Of a stretch of DNA of 64,000 nt, positions 34,512-41,517 are shown in pieces. The notes below the pieces were generated by a model, which saw only the letters and a list, made by a program, of their open reading frames with translations, was not told the origin of the DNA and made no database searches. The translations under genes and the position numbers were made by a program. Where the stretch lies: NCBI RefSeq assembly GCF_007830635.1, contig NZ_VLLA01000002.1:620001-684000 (forward strand). The letters run 5' to 3'. The DNA is from Bradyrhizobium huanghuaihaiense. Its GTDB lineage: Bacteria; Pseudomonadota; Alphaproteobacteria; Rhizobiales; Xanthobacteraceae. Numbering within the stretch: the stretch's first letter is position 1; every line of letters starts with the position of its first letter.

Positions 34512-35076
34512 CCCGCTGATTGACGGAGATCACCCGCCAGCCGGTGGCGAGCCGGTCGATCCGGGTCAGCGACAGCGGATCGACCACGAAGCGCAATGCC
34601 GCTTCCGGCGTGAGATCGAGCGCGATGCACAGCGCAGCGCGGATCGTGCCGGAATGGACGACGAGCGTTGCTGATCCGGCGCCGATCCGCGACAGTCCCA
34701 GCCGGACGCGCGCGACCTGATCCTCGAAGCTTTCGCCGCCCGGTGGTCTCAGGCGCGCGGGATCGCTCCAGAATTGCGCGTAGGCCTCGCCGCCGCTCGC
34801 AGCGAGCTCGTCATGTCGCCGGCCGGTCCAGTCGCCGAAATCCTGCTCGCCGAACTCGCGCACCGGATCCGGTTCGAGACCCAGCGCGCGCGCCGTCTCG
34901 ATCGTGCGTCGCGCAGGGCTCGCATAGCTCGCAGCATCCCGCGGCAAGCGCGACCGCAGCGCTTCCAGCTGCGCGCGATCGGTCAGGTCCGCCGGTGCAT
35001 CGGCGGCATGGATCGTCCCTTTGACGCCGTCGACGGGCGCATGCCGGATCAGCCAGAGGAAGGTCGCGCCTTCCAT
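34504..35076 (-). CDS. Histidine phosphatase, putative alpha-ribazole phosphatase
   Basis: This phosphoglycerate-mutase-like phosphatase has 190 residues. The catalytic His is in LIRHAPVDG (a variant of the usual RHGET), a second conserved Arg is in SPARRTIETA, the acid is in FGEQDFGDWTG, and the second His is in VVHSGTIRA. Position next to cobT makes it a good candidate for dephosphorylating alpha-ribazole phosphate or adenosylcobalamin phosphate (the job of Salmonella CobC). The ATG at 35076 has a GGAG site; a GTG four codons upstream is less likely. It is convergent with cobT and divergent from riboswitch 3. Confidence 0.82.
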   Translation of the reverse strand: MEGATFLWLIRHAPVDGVKGTIHAADAPADLTDRAQLEALRSRLPRDAASYASPARRTIETARALGLEPDPVREFGEQDFGDWTGRRHDELAASGGEAYAQFWSDPARLRPPGGESFEDQVARVRLGLSRIGAGSATLVVHSGTIRAALCIALDLTPEAALRFVVDPLSLTRIDRLATGWRVISVNQRVS

Positions 35077-35128
35077 ACTTATCTCCACGGAAGTTGGTCG
35101 CTGTGGCGATAACGCCGCAACTGGTACA

Positions 35129-35157
35129 TTGACTCTGTCTTGCTGGTAATCCTAGAT
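35129..35157 (+). promoter_or_regulatory. Sigma70-type promoter of riboswitch 3
   Basis: TTGACT (35129-35134), a 17-bp spacer and CTAGAT (35152-35157) predict initiation near 35164, exactly where the riboswitch stem P1 begins. This is the best-looking promoter of the three riboswitch leaders. Confidence 0.6.
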
Positions 35158-35159
35158 GC

Positions 35160-35342
35160 TCGCGACGGTTTCCCCGAGAGGGGATGAAAAGGGAATGCGG
35201 TGCGGGGACGTTGTCCCCAATGCCGTGGCTGCCCCCGCAACTGTGAGCGGATAATCCTTCGTCAGAAGCCACTGGGTCCTCGGTCCCGGGAAGGCGACGA
35301 AGCGGTCGTGACCCGCGAGCCAGGAGACCTGCCGTCAGCCGT
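35160..35342 (+). ncRNA. Cobalamin riboswitch 3 (upstream of TonB receptor)
   Basis: P1 pairs GACGG (35164-35168) with CCGTC (about 35332-35336). The order of conserved blocks is AAAAGGGAATGCGGTGCGG, TGCCGTGGCTGCCCCCGCAACTGTGA (about 35221-35246), GAAGCCACTGG, CCGGGAAGGCGACGAAG and the B12 box CGAGCCAGGAGACCTGCCGTC. It is the closest to consensus of the three. It makes the outer-membrane receptor and PepSY pair a B12-repressed unit. Confidence 0.95.
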
Positions 35343-35415
35343 GGTCACACGCGAAGATGTCGGTCGGGGAGTACAGACATTCGGCTTCATCGGAGGGCTG
35401 ACAAGCCCAGGGTGA

Positions 35416-35458
35416 GACCTCGTTCGCTGTGACGTGCCACTGACGTCATACCGAGGTC
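35416..35458 (+). promoter_or_regulatory. SD-sequestering hairpin, expression platform of riboswitch 3
   Basis: GACCTCG (35416-35422) pairs perfectly with CGAGGTC (35452-35458). The 3' arm contains GAGG, the only plausible ribosome binding site for the GTG start at 35466. The arrangement repeats that of riboswitch 1 and again implies translational control. Confidence 0.5.
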
Positions 35459-35465
35459 CAAGACC

Positions 35466-37814
35466 GTGTTTTCCATCCGTATCGTACGACCGCGCAGCGT
35501 CCTGCTCGCCTCCGCCGCGTTCACATCCTTAGCCGCTCTCGATCCGCCCGCCGCGCTGGCGCAGCAGGCCCGCGACCCGCTTCCGCCCGTGGAGGTGTCG
35601 CCACCGCAATCCCGCAAGCCGGCCAAGCCGGCCGCCCGGGACGCCCAGAGCACGCGCCGCGCGGCAGCGCGCCGGCCGGCGACCGCATCCGCAGTGCCCA
35701 AGCCCGCCGTGCCGGCTGTAACGGCGCAGACGCCGCTTAACACCAATGTGGTCGCCGAAAGCGCCTCGCGGCTCGGACTGACCGTGCGCGAGATACCGGC
35801 GACCGTCGAAGTGATCTCGGCCGAGACCATGCGCGAGCAGGGCTACCGCACCGTCTCCGAGGTGGCGCAGGGCGCGGTCGGCGTCACCTCCGGCGACGCG
35901 CCGGGGGAGCCGGCGGGCTTCTCGATGCGCGGCTTCACCAACAGCCAGATCAACACGCTCTACAACGGCATCAAGATCGGCCCGCAGAACATGACCTCGC
36001 GGATCATGGATACGGCCAATCTGGAAGCGGTGGAATTCCTGAAAGGCCCGGCCTCGCTGATCTCGGGCGAGGGCGCCGCCGGCGGCTCGATCAACCTCGT
36101 CACCAAGCAGCCGCACACCGGCGCGATCCGCAACGAGGCGGACTTCTCGTACGACTCCCTGAACTCGTTCCGCGCGCATTACGGCTCGGGCGGCAGCACC
36201 AACGTTCAGGGCCTCGACTACCGCTTCGACATCAGCCGCTCCTCGCTGAACGGTTTTGTCGACGACACCTATACCCGGACGTTCGACGTCTCCGGCCAGC
36301 TCAACTACCGCCTCTCCGACAGCCTCAAGGTCTGGGGCGCGGTCGAATATCGCGAGGACCGCGGAAAGGCCTATTGGGGCGCGCCGCTGGTGCCGGTCGC
36401 CTTCAGCGGCCCGCACGCGACGGCCGGGATTGTCTCGGGCACCTACTTCAACAGGACCGACCTCGGGGCCGTCACGATCGACGACCGCACCTTCAACACC
36501 AATTACAATGTCCTCGACAACCGAAACGTGGCGCAGGAGGTGTGGCTGCGCGGCGGCTTCGAGCTGAAGCTGGCGCCCGACCTGACGCTGAAGAGCCAGG
36601 CCTATGGTTACGGTGCTGAGCGCTCGTGGTTCAACAACGAGATCGAGGCGTTCGATTCCACGAACAACCAGGTGTATCGTGAGCGCTTCTATGTCGCGCA
36701 CAGCCAGCGCCTGGTTGGCAATATCACCGACCTGATCTGGGACGCCAATATCGCGGGCTTCGACAATCGCCTGGTCACGACGCTGTCGTCGAGCTATCTC
36801 GATTTCGTCAGACCGGGCGCGGCGAATTTTCCGTCTGATTATGTCCCGCTGGTCGATCCGCCGCGCGGCTATTACGGCTCGCTCGAGATCCAGCGGCAGA
36901 CCGCACGGATCGACAACGAGGCGCTGTCGTTTGAGGACCGGCTGAAGCTGACGCGGACCTTTGCGCTGGTCGGTGGCCTCCGCGTCGAGCATATCGGGCT
37001 CGATCGCAATTGGACCGACAAGACCGGGCTGGAGAAGGCGGGTTTTCCGTACACCAAGGACTGGGCGCCGGTGACGGGACGCATCGGCTACACCTGGGAG
37101 GCCGTGCCCGGCCTGACCTTCTTCAGCCAGTACGCGACCGGTGCCGACGTGTCCGCCAACAACATCTTCCTGCTGTTGCCGACCCAGCCGCTCGACCTGA
37201 CGACGTCGCGCACCTACGAGACCGGCGTCAAGCACCTGTTCTGGGACAACCGGGCGGAGTGGTCGTTCTCGGCCTATGACATCCAGCGCAAGAACGTCTA
37301 TGCCGCGGCCGGTGGGCAAGCGCTCAACATTGCAGGGCGGCAGGAATCGAAGGGCGTCGAGCTCGCCGCCGCGGTGCGGCCGATCGAGCCCCTCCGGCTG
37401 TGGGGTAACATCGCCTATGTCGATGCGCGCTATGCCGACTACAATTTCGTCGGCGGCTCGTTCTCGGGCAACACGCCGCCGAACGTACCGCGCATCGTCG
37501 CCAATGCCGGCGCGTCGTACCGGTTCTTCACGCCGTGGCCGGTGGAGCTCGGCATCGTCGGCCGGCACGTCGGCGATCGCTACAACACCGACGCCAACAC
37601 AGTGACGATGAACGCCTACACCGTCGGCGACGTCTACGCCTTCGTCGATATCCCGAAGACCGTCTTCAATGCCGTCGACCAGGCGCGCCTGACCTTCCGC
37701 GTGCGCAACTTCACCGACAAGCGCTACGCGATCTGGGGCGATCCGTTCTATCCCGACCAGATCCTCTTGGGCGCGCCGCGCACCTACGAGATCTCGGCGG
37801 CGTTCAAATGGTAG
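35466..37814 (+). CDS. TonB-dependent outer-membrane receptor, siderophore type, B12-controlled
   Basis: This 782-residue outer-membrane receptor starts with GTG. The signal peptide is about residues 1-32, followed by a Pro/Arg/Ala-rich linker (about 36-90). The plug domain (about 105-215) has IPATVEVISAETMREQGYRTVSE, FSMRGF, EAVEFLKGPASLISGEGAAGGSINLVTKQP. A 22-strand-type barrel follows, with the typical ending APRTYEISAAFKW and a C-terminal aromatic residue. It looks like siderophore receptors (FhuA/FoxA group) rather than the shorter BtuB. However, it is preceded by a cobalamin riboswitch, so the ligand may be cobalamin, a cobinamide, or a cobalt chelate. It is followed by a PepSY protein 12 bp downstream. 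Confidence 0.92.
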   Translation: MFSIRIVRPRSVLLASAAFTSLAALDPPAALAQQARDPLPPVEVSPPQSRKPAKPAARDAQSTRRAAARRPATASAVPKPAVPAVTAQTPLNTNVVAESASRLGLTVREIPATVEVISAETMREQGYRTVSEVAQGAVGVTSGDAPGEPAGFSMRGFTNSQINTLYNGIKIGPQNMTSRIMDTANLEAVEFLKGPASLISGEGAAGGSINLVTKQPHTGAIRNEADFSYDSLNSFRAHYGSGGSTNVQGLDYRFDISRSSLNGFVDDTYTRTFDVSGQLNYRLSDSLKVWGAVEYREDRGKAYWGAPLVPVAFSGPHATAGIVSGTYFNRTDLGAVTIDDRTFNTNYNVLDNRNVAQEVWLRGGFELKLAPDLTLKSQAYGYGAERSWFNNEIEAFDSTNNQVYRERFYVAHSQRLVGNITDLIWDANIAGFDNRLVTTLSSSYLDFVRPGAANFPSDYVPLVDPPRGYYGSLEIQRQTARIDNEALSFEDRLKLTRTFALVGGLRVEHIGLDRNWTDKTGLEKAGFPYTKDWAPVTGRIGYTWEAVPGLTFFSQYATGADVSANNIFLLLPTQPLDLTTSRTYETGVKHLFWDNRAEWSFSAYDIQRKNVYAAAGGQALNIAGRQESKGVELAAAVRPIEPLRLWGNIAYVDARYADYNFVGGSFSGNTPPNVPRIVANAGASYRFFTPWPVELGIVGRHVGDRYNTDANTVTMNAYTVGDVYAFVDIPKTVFNAVDQARLTFRVRNFTDKRYAIWGDPFYPDQILLGAPRTYEISAAFKW

Positions 37815-37826
37815 GGCGCTGACCGC

Positions 37827-39248
37827 ATGATGGGCGCGATCGTCCTCTCGCATCGCTGGCTCGGGATCGCGTTCTGCCTGCTGTTCGCGATGTGGTTCGC
37901 GAGCGGAATCGTGATGCACTTCGTTCCGTTTCCGTCGCTGACGGAAGCGGAGCGGGTTGCCGGGCTCGCGCCGGTGGGGCGCGCGCAGGCGACCTTGACG
38001 GTTGCCGATGCGGTGACTGCGAGCGGGATCGCCGATGCTGCGCGTGTTCGCTTGATCCAAAGAACCGACGGGCCGGTCTACATCGTGTCGGGGCCCTCGC
38101 GCCTGCGCGCGGTTCGTGCTGCTGACGGGCAGGATGCCTCAGTGTGGTCGCCTGATGTTGCGCTTGCCATCGCAATGGCTCATGCGCGTCAGCGCGGGCT
38201 CGATGCCGCGCATGCGGCGGTCGTTGCGCAAGCGGACCACGACCAATGGAGCGTACCGAACGGCTTTGACCGTCACCGACCCTTGTTTCGCGTGGCCCTC
38301 GGCGATGCGGCCGGAACGGAGGTCTATGTCTCCTCGCGCACCGGCGAGGTCGTGCTGGACACGACGCGACGCGAGCGCGGCTGGAATCTCGCCGGCAGTG
38401 TGCTGCACTGGATCTATCCGACGGTCCTCAGGAGCAACTGGGCGCTGTGGGATCGTGTGGTCTGGACGCTGTCGCTGCTGGCCCTGATCGCGGCGGTGCT
38501 GGGCGCGGTGCTCGGGATCGTGCGCGTGAAGATGCGGGGACGCCAGATCGCGACGCCCTATCGCGGCTGGCACGCCCTGCATCACGTCATCGGTCTCGTG
38601 GCGACGGTTTTCGTGCTGACGTGGATCTTCAGCGGATGGCTCTCGATGGATCACGGCCGGCTGTTCTCGCGCGGGCAGCTGACGTCGGCCGAAGCCGGCG
38701 TGATCGATGCTTCGCCGGACTGGACGACCGCTCCATCGCCGGAGCGGAAGCCGCTATCGTCCTCGGCACGTGAAGTCGAATGGTTTGCGTTTGACGGCAA
38801 CGCCTATCGGCGCGAGCGGATCGATTTCGACAAGCAGGTTGTAGTGTGGCCGGATGGTGGAGAGTCGGAAGGCCTCGGCGTGCAGGCGATCCTGAGCATG
38901 ATGACGCGGCTCGCGACGGGCTGCGACGTGCCCTCCATCCTCGCGGATGACGACGACTATCCCGCACAGGCCATCGTCGCCGGTGCTTCCGTCTACCGCT
39001 CCCGATGCGGCGATGTCTGGTTCGACATCGACGGTGCCGATGGCCATGTGCTGCAAAGGCTGGATGCGTCGCGGCGGGCCTATCGTTGGGCCTATGGCGC
39101 GCTCCACACGCTCGATTTCCCAATCCTCAACGCGCATCCGCGCTTTCGCGATGTGCTGATCGTCGGCCTTTGCGCGCTCGGGCTGGTGTTCTCGATCACC
39201 GGAATTGTCATCGGCTGGCGGCGGTTGCGTCGATCTTTTGCCGGCTAG
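37827..39248 (+). CDS. PepSY-domain transmembrane protein
   Basis: This inner-membrane protein of 473 residues has TM1 at about 11-33, a periplasmic PepSY-like region, two TMs at about 205-232 and 245-270, another periplasmic domain and a final TM at about 443-465. Histidines near the membrane (LSHRW, VMHF, VLHWIYP, GWHALHHVIG) resemble haem-ligating or reductase positions in PepSY_TM proteins that accompany siderophore receptors. Those proteins are proposed to reduce the imported metal complex; here the target could be a cobalt corrinoid. It is in one operon with the receptor, under riboswitch 3. Confidence 0.85.
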   Translation: MMGAIVLSHRWLGIAFCLLFAMWFASGIVMHFVPFPSLTEAERVAGLAPVGRAQATLTVADAVTASGIADAARVRLIQRTDGPVYIVSGPSRLRAVRAADGQDASVWSPDVALAIAMAHARQRGLDAAHAAVVAQADHDQWSVPNGFDRHRPLFRVALGDAAGTEVYVSSRTGEVVLDTTRRERGWNLAGSVLHWIYPTVLRSNWALWDRVVWTLSLLALIAAVLGAVLGIVRVKMRGRQIATPYRGWHALHHVIGLVATVFVLTWIFSGWLSMDHGRLFSRGQLTSAEAGVIDASPDWTTAPSPERKPLSSSAREVEWFAFDGNAYRRERIDFDKQVVVWPDGGESEGLGVQAILSMMTRLATGCDVPSILADDDDYPAQAIVAGASVYRSRCGDVWFDIDGADGHVLQRLDASRRAYRWAYGALHTLDFPILNAHPRFRDVLIVGLCALGLVFSITGIVIGWRRLRRSFAG

Positions 39249-39548
39249 CACGTCCGATCAAACAAAAAGTGCGAAAACAACCCCATGCACAGTAGCCGGT
39301 GATAATGGAATCAACGGCTTACGCAGGCATCGCCGCGATTTGACCCGTCGGGCAAAACAGGGATATATTGCTATTATTCCGAAATTGCCGAAAAGCTGGG
39401 CTGTCTACCTACAAGCCCGGCGGCATCACGTAACTGGTGACCTACGTCCGCGTTGCTCCAATAGCGACCAAGTTCGTGGGGCAGCGCAGTCTGTCGCGAT
39501 GGGCCACAACCGGACTCGGACTTTCCAAGATAACAGGCTTTCATCGAC
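39249..39548. other. 300-bp less GC-rich gap with a short palindrome
   Basis: I see no convincing gene here. TTTGACCCGTCGGGCAAA at 39339-39356 is a near-perfect palindrome that resembles a short intergenic repeat I recall from Bradyrhizobium. The base composition is visibly less GC-rich than in the flanking cobalamin genes. Confidence 0.4.
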
Positions 39549-39914
39549 CTACTGTTTATTACGGTCCTTGCTTGATCGCCTTGGAGGGACGAGCTCGGGG
39601 TGGGCTGAGACAACTGCGGCCTGTAAACACGTGAGCAGTTCGACGTAACTTTGCGTCTCTATCGACGCAGTGCCCTCGCAACGATTGCGAACATCACTGG
39701 GACTGGTCGCCCACAAAGTGCTTATTTGTTGTCGCGCCTGCTTTTCGTCTTTCATGCAGTCCGAGAAACTCTGAACGGCAGTCAGTCCCTGTGCTTTGGC
39801 ATTGTCTACTGTTGCCTTGCACAGCGCCTCCACATTCAGCACCGGAACCTTATCAGAGACGGGTATCGGGACCGGTTGGCCCACCAGGGCCAGCGATAAG
39901 AATGCAATCTTCAT
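39549..39914 (-). CDS. Small secreted protein of unknown function
   Basis: I do not recognise a family. The 121-residue product begins MKIAFLSLALVGQPVPIPV, a short signal-like segment. A soluble domain with paired cysteines follows (LCKATVD, DCMKDEK, RCEGTAS, TCLQAAV), suggesting one or two disulfides in the periplasm. The ATG at 39914 has GGGGA about 7 bp upstream; the longer frame to 40007 lacks a site. It stands alone in a less GC-rich interval, on the opposite strand to the PepSY gene. Confidence 0.6.
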   Translation of the reverse strand: MKIAFLSLALVGQPVPIPVSDKVPVLNVEALCKATVDNAKAQGLTAVQSFSDCMKDEKQARQQISTLWATSPSDVRNRCEGTASIETQSYVELLTCLQAAVVSAHPELVPPRRSSKDRNKQ

Positions 39915-40108
39915 TTTCCGTCCCCTGCAAATGGACGTTCCTGCTTCGCGAGCTCCGCAGGTCCAGAAAATCACCTTTGATCCGGCGCAAGGCTTCGTAG
40001 CTTCCATGCCTGGAGCGGTGAAGCGAAGGGGGGTTATATCGAGCCCGTTTCACGCCGAAGAGTGGACTCTAGCGGACATGCCGGGTCGGCCGGTTGGAGA
40101 CATCACCT

Positions 40109-40330
40109 TTAGCAGGTAACCCCCGTTGCGCAGCGGCGCACCGCCCGTCGATCCGCTCTCCGCGCAACGCCAGCGACGCTCGTTGCAGTTGCCGGTCTTC
40201 CTACTCGGGCGTAAGCATTGTCCGACGATAGGGACAACCCCTTCTCTTGCGACCACTGAACCGAAATCGGGGCGGCGCACAATATCGTCGCTCCCACCAA
40301 AATTGCGCCAAACATGCTCATCTTTTTCAT
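40109..40330 (-). CDS. Short exported protein, truncated relative of 40514-41161
   Basis: This 73-residue product has a signal peptide (about 1-20) and the segment VQWSQEKGLSLSSDNAYARVGRPATATSVAGVARR. That segment aligns with SWSEQSSVSLSVESAQARIGRPLTPLSGAGVARR in the neighbouring 215-residue protein. It then ends in an Arg-rich tail with two Cys (RRCATGVTC), without the Gly/Tyr-rich part. It is either a natural short paralogue or a remnant of a tandem duplication. The function is unknown. Confidence 0.6.
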   Translation of the reverse strand: MKKMSMFGAILVGATILCAAPISVQWSQEKGLSLSSDNAYARVGRPATATSVAGVARRADRRAVRRCATGVTC

Positions 40331-40513
40331 GAGATTGTCCTCGTCAATAGTGATAGTTGCGGGTTCTGCATGCGAGATTTCCAGATCTTCGTACTTGATC
40401 CAAATCAAGCGATTCAAATTGCTTGACCTGTCAAGGCGACCGCCCGACGCAAGTGAGAAGCCAAGGGCCACCCGCTTGGTAGTTGACCCCTTCCGAACGC
40501 GAAGGCCTTCGTT

Positions 40514-41161
40514 TCACCAGTTCCAGCCGCCGTAGTAGCGTGGAATCAGCGTCGGTCGTCCGGTGACGTAACTGCGGTTGGCGTAGCCGCCGGAATAGTC
40601 GGCAGGGTAGCCGCCAGCGGCATAGGAGTCGCCGTAGTAGCGCGGAACTAGCGTTGGCCGTCCGGTGACGTAACTGCGGTTGGCGTAGCCGTCGTAAGAG
40701 CCGGCAGGGTAGCCGCCAGCTGCATAGCTGCTGCCGTAGTAGCGCGGAAACAGCGTTGGCCGCCCGGTGACGTAGCTGCGATTGGCGTAGCCGTCGTGGT
40801 AGCCAGGACTGCCGTAATAACTGCCATAATAATTGCCAGGGTAGCCCCATCCGGTGTCTACACGAGGGCCGCCATGGTAGTACCCAAAAGGTGAGGTGGC
40901 CGCTACCGCGGCCGTCCCAATCGCGCCGGCCGCCAAGCCAGCACCGACCACACCGGCACCGTAGCCGTACGCAGCCCGCCGGTAATGGCGACGCGCAACG
41001 CCGGCACCGCTAAGGGGTGTCAATGGGCGACCAATCCGCGCCTGCGCGCTCTCAACTGACAGCGAGACACTGCTCTGTTCAGACCAGCTGAACGAGAGCA
41101 ACGTCGCGCACACGAAGGCCGGGGTTGCAATTGCAACTTTGCTAAGACTCATCTGCTTCAT
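40514..41161 (-). CDS. Exported Gly/Tyr-rich repeat protein
   Basis: This 215-residue product has an N-terminal signal (about 1-25) and a short conserved region shared with the neighbouring small gene. An Ala/Gly-rich, possibly membrane-associated segment (about 68-90) follows, then a Gly/Tyr/Ser tail with a 34-residue unit, GYANRSYVTGRPTL(F/V/I)PRYYG and onwards, repeated at 124-157, 158-191 and 192-215 (third copy partial). GGAG precedes the ATG at 41161. Similar Gly/Tyr-rich exported proteins are common in Bradyrhizobium; an envelope or surface role is a guess. Confidence 0.7.
   Translation of the reverse strand: MKQMSLSKVAIATPAFVCATLLSFSWSEQSSVSLSVESAQARIGRPLTPLSGAGVARRHYRRAAYGYGAGVVGAGLAAGAIGTAAVAATSPFGYYHGGPRVDTGWGYPGNYYGSYYGSPGYHDGYANRSYVTGRPTLFPRYYGSSYAAGGYPAGSYDGYANRSYVTGRPTLVPRYYGDSYAAGGYPADYSGGYANRSYVTGRPTLIPRYYGGWNW
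40532..40800. repeat. 102-bp coding tandem repeat, about 2.7 copies
   Basis: Near-identical units start at about 40532, 40634 and 40736, each beginning with the reverse complement of the PRYYG codons. The period is 102 bp, so the frame is kept, and the units differ at scattered positions. This is consistent with slippage or unequal exchange within the 40514-41161 gene. Confidence 0.8.
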
Positions 41162-41517
41162 GGACGTTCTCCACTGTCCACTAAGCCTGCCCCATAGAGT
41201 TGAATGCATGGTCGCTGTTGGAGGGCATTGCGCCAGATGAACGGACTTCGACGGAGCTGCTCGCTTTAGGTCAGTTAGAAGTGCTGACGCATTGGAGACA
41301 CCTCTTGCTGGGCGCTTAGGGCGCGTCAGCGTCAGCTATCGGTCTTTTTTGACGGTTTCAGCGTAGATTGTCGGCCGGCTGATATCCGCTTCTACCTCGT
41401 AAGCGTCTAACCGGAGCCTGCTCGGAAGCGTTGCGTCCGGCCAGACCCGTGTGATTCAAGCTTCCAAACTGGGGGCGAATCATGCGCCACGATTCCCCGA
41501 TTATGAATGGCTTGCCA
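41162..41517. other. 356-bp gap without a recognisable gene
   Basis: This gap lies upstream of the Gly/Tyr-rich gene and downstream of the amidase, and should hold the promoter of the former. An 8-bp inverted repeat (41283-41290 with 41323-41330) precedes a T6 run at 41345-41350, but the loop and spacing are too long for a confident terminator. Confidence 0.4.

Noticed and set aside
35466..37814. Naming the receptor btuB
   Set aside because: Its length and motifs are those of siderophore receptors; only the riboswitch points to corrinoids.
35529..38060. Long open frame of 843 codons on the minus strand opposite the TonB receptor
   Set aside because: It mirrors the codon pattern of the receptor gene; its product is rich in Arg, Asp, Val and His with no recognisable domain, as is common for antisense frames in GC-rich genomes.
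41283..41350. Inverted repeat followed by T6, as a terminator
   Set aside because: The loop is over 30 bases and the T-run is 15 bases after the stem, so it does not fit an intrinsic terminator.
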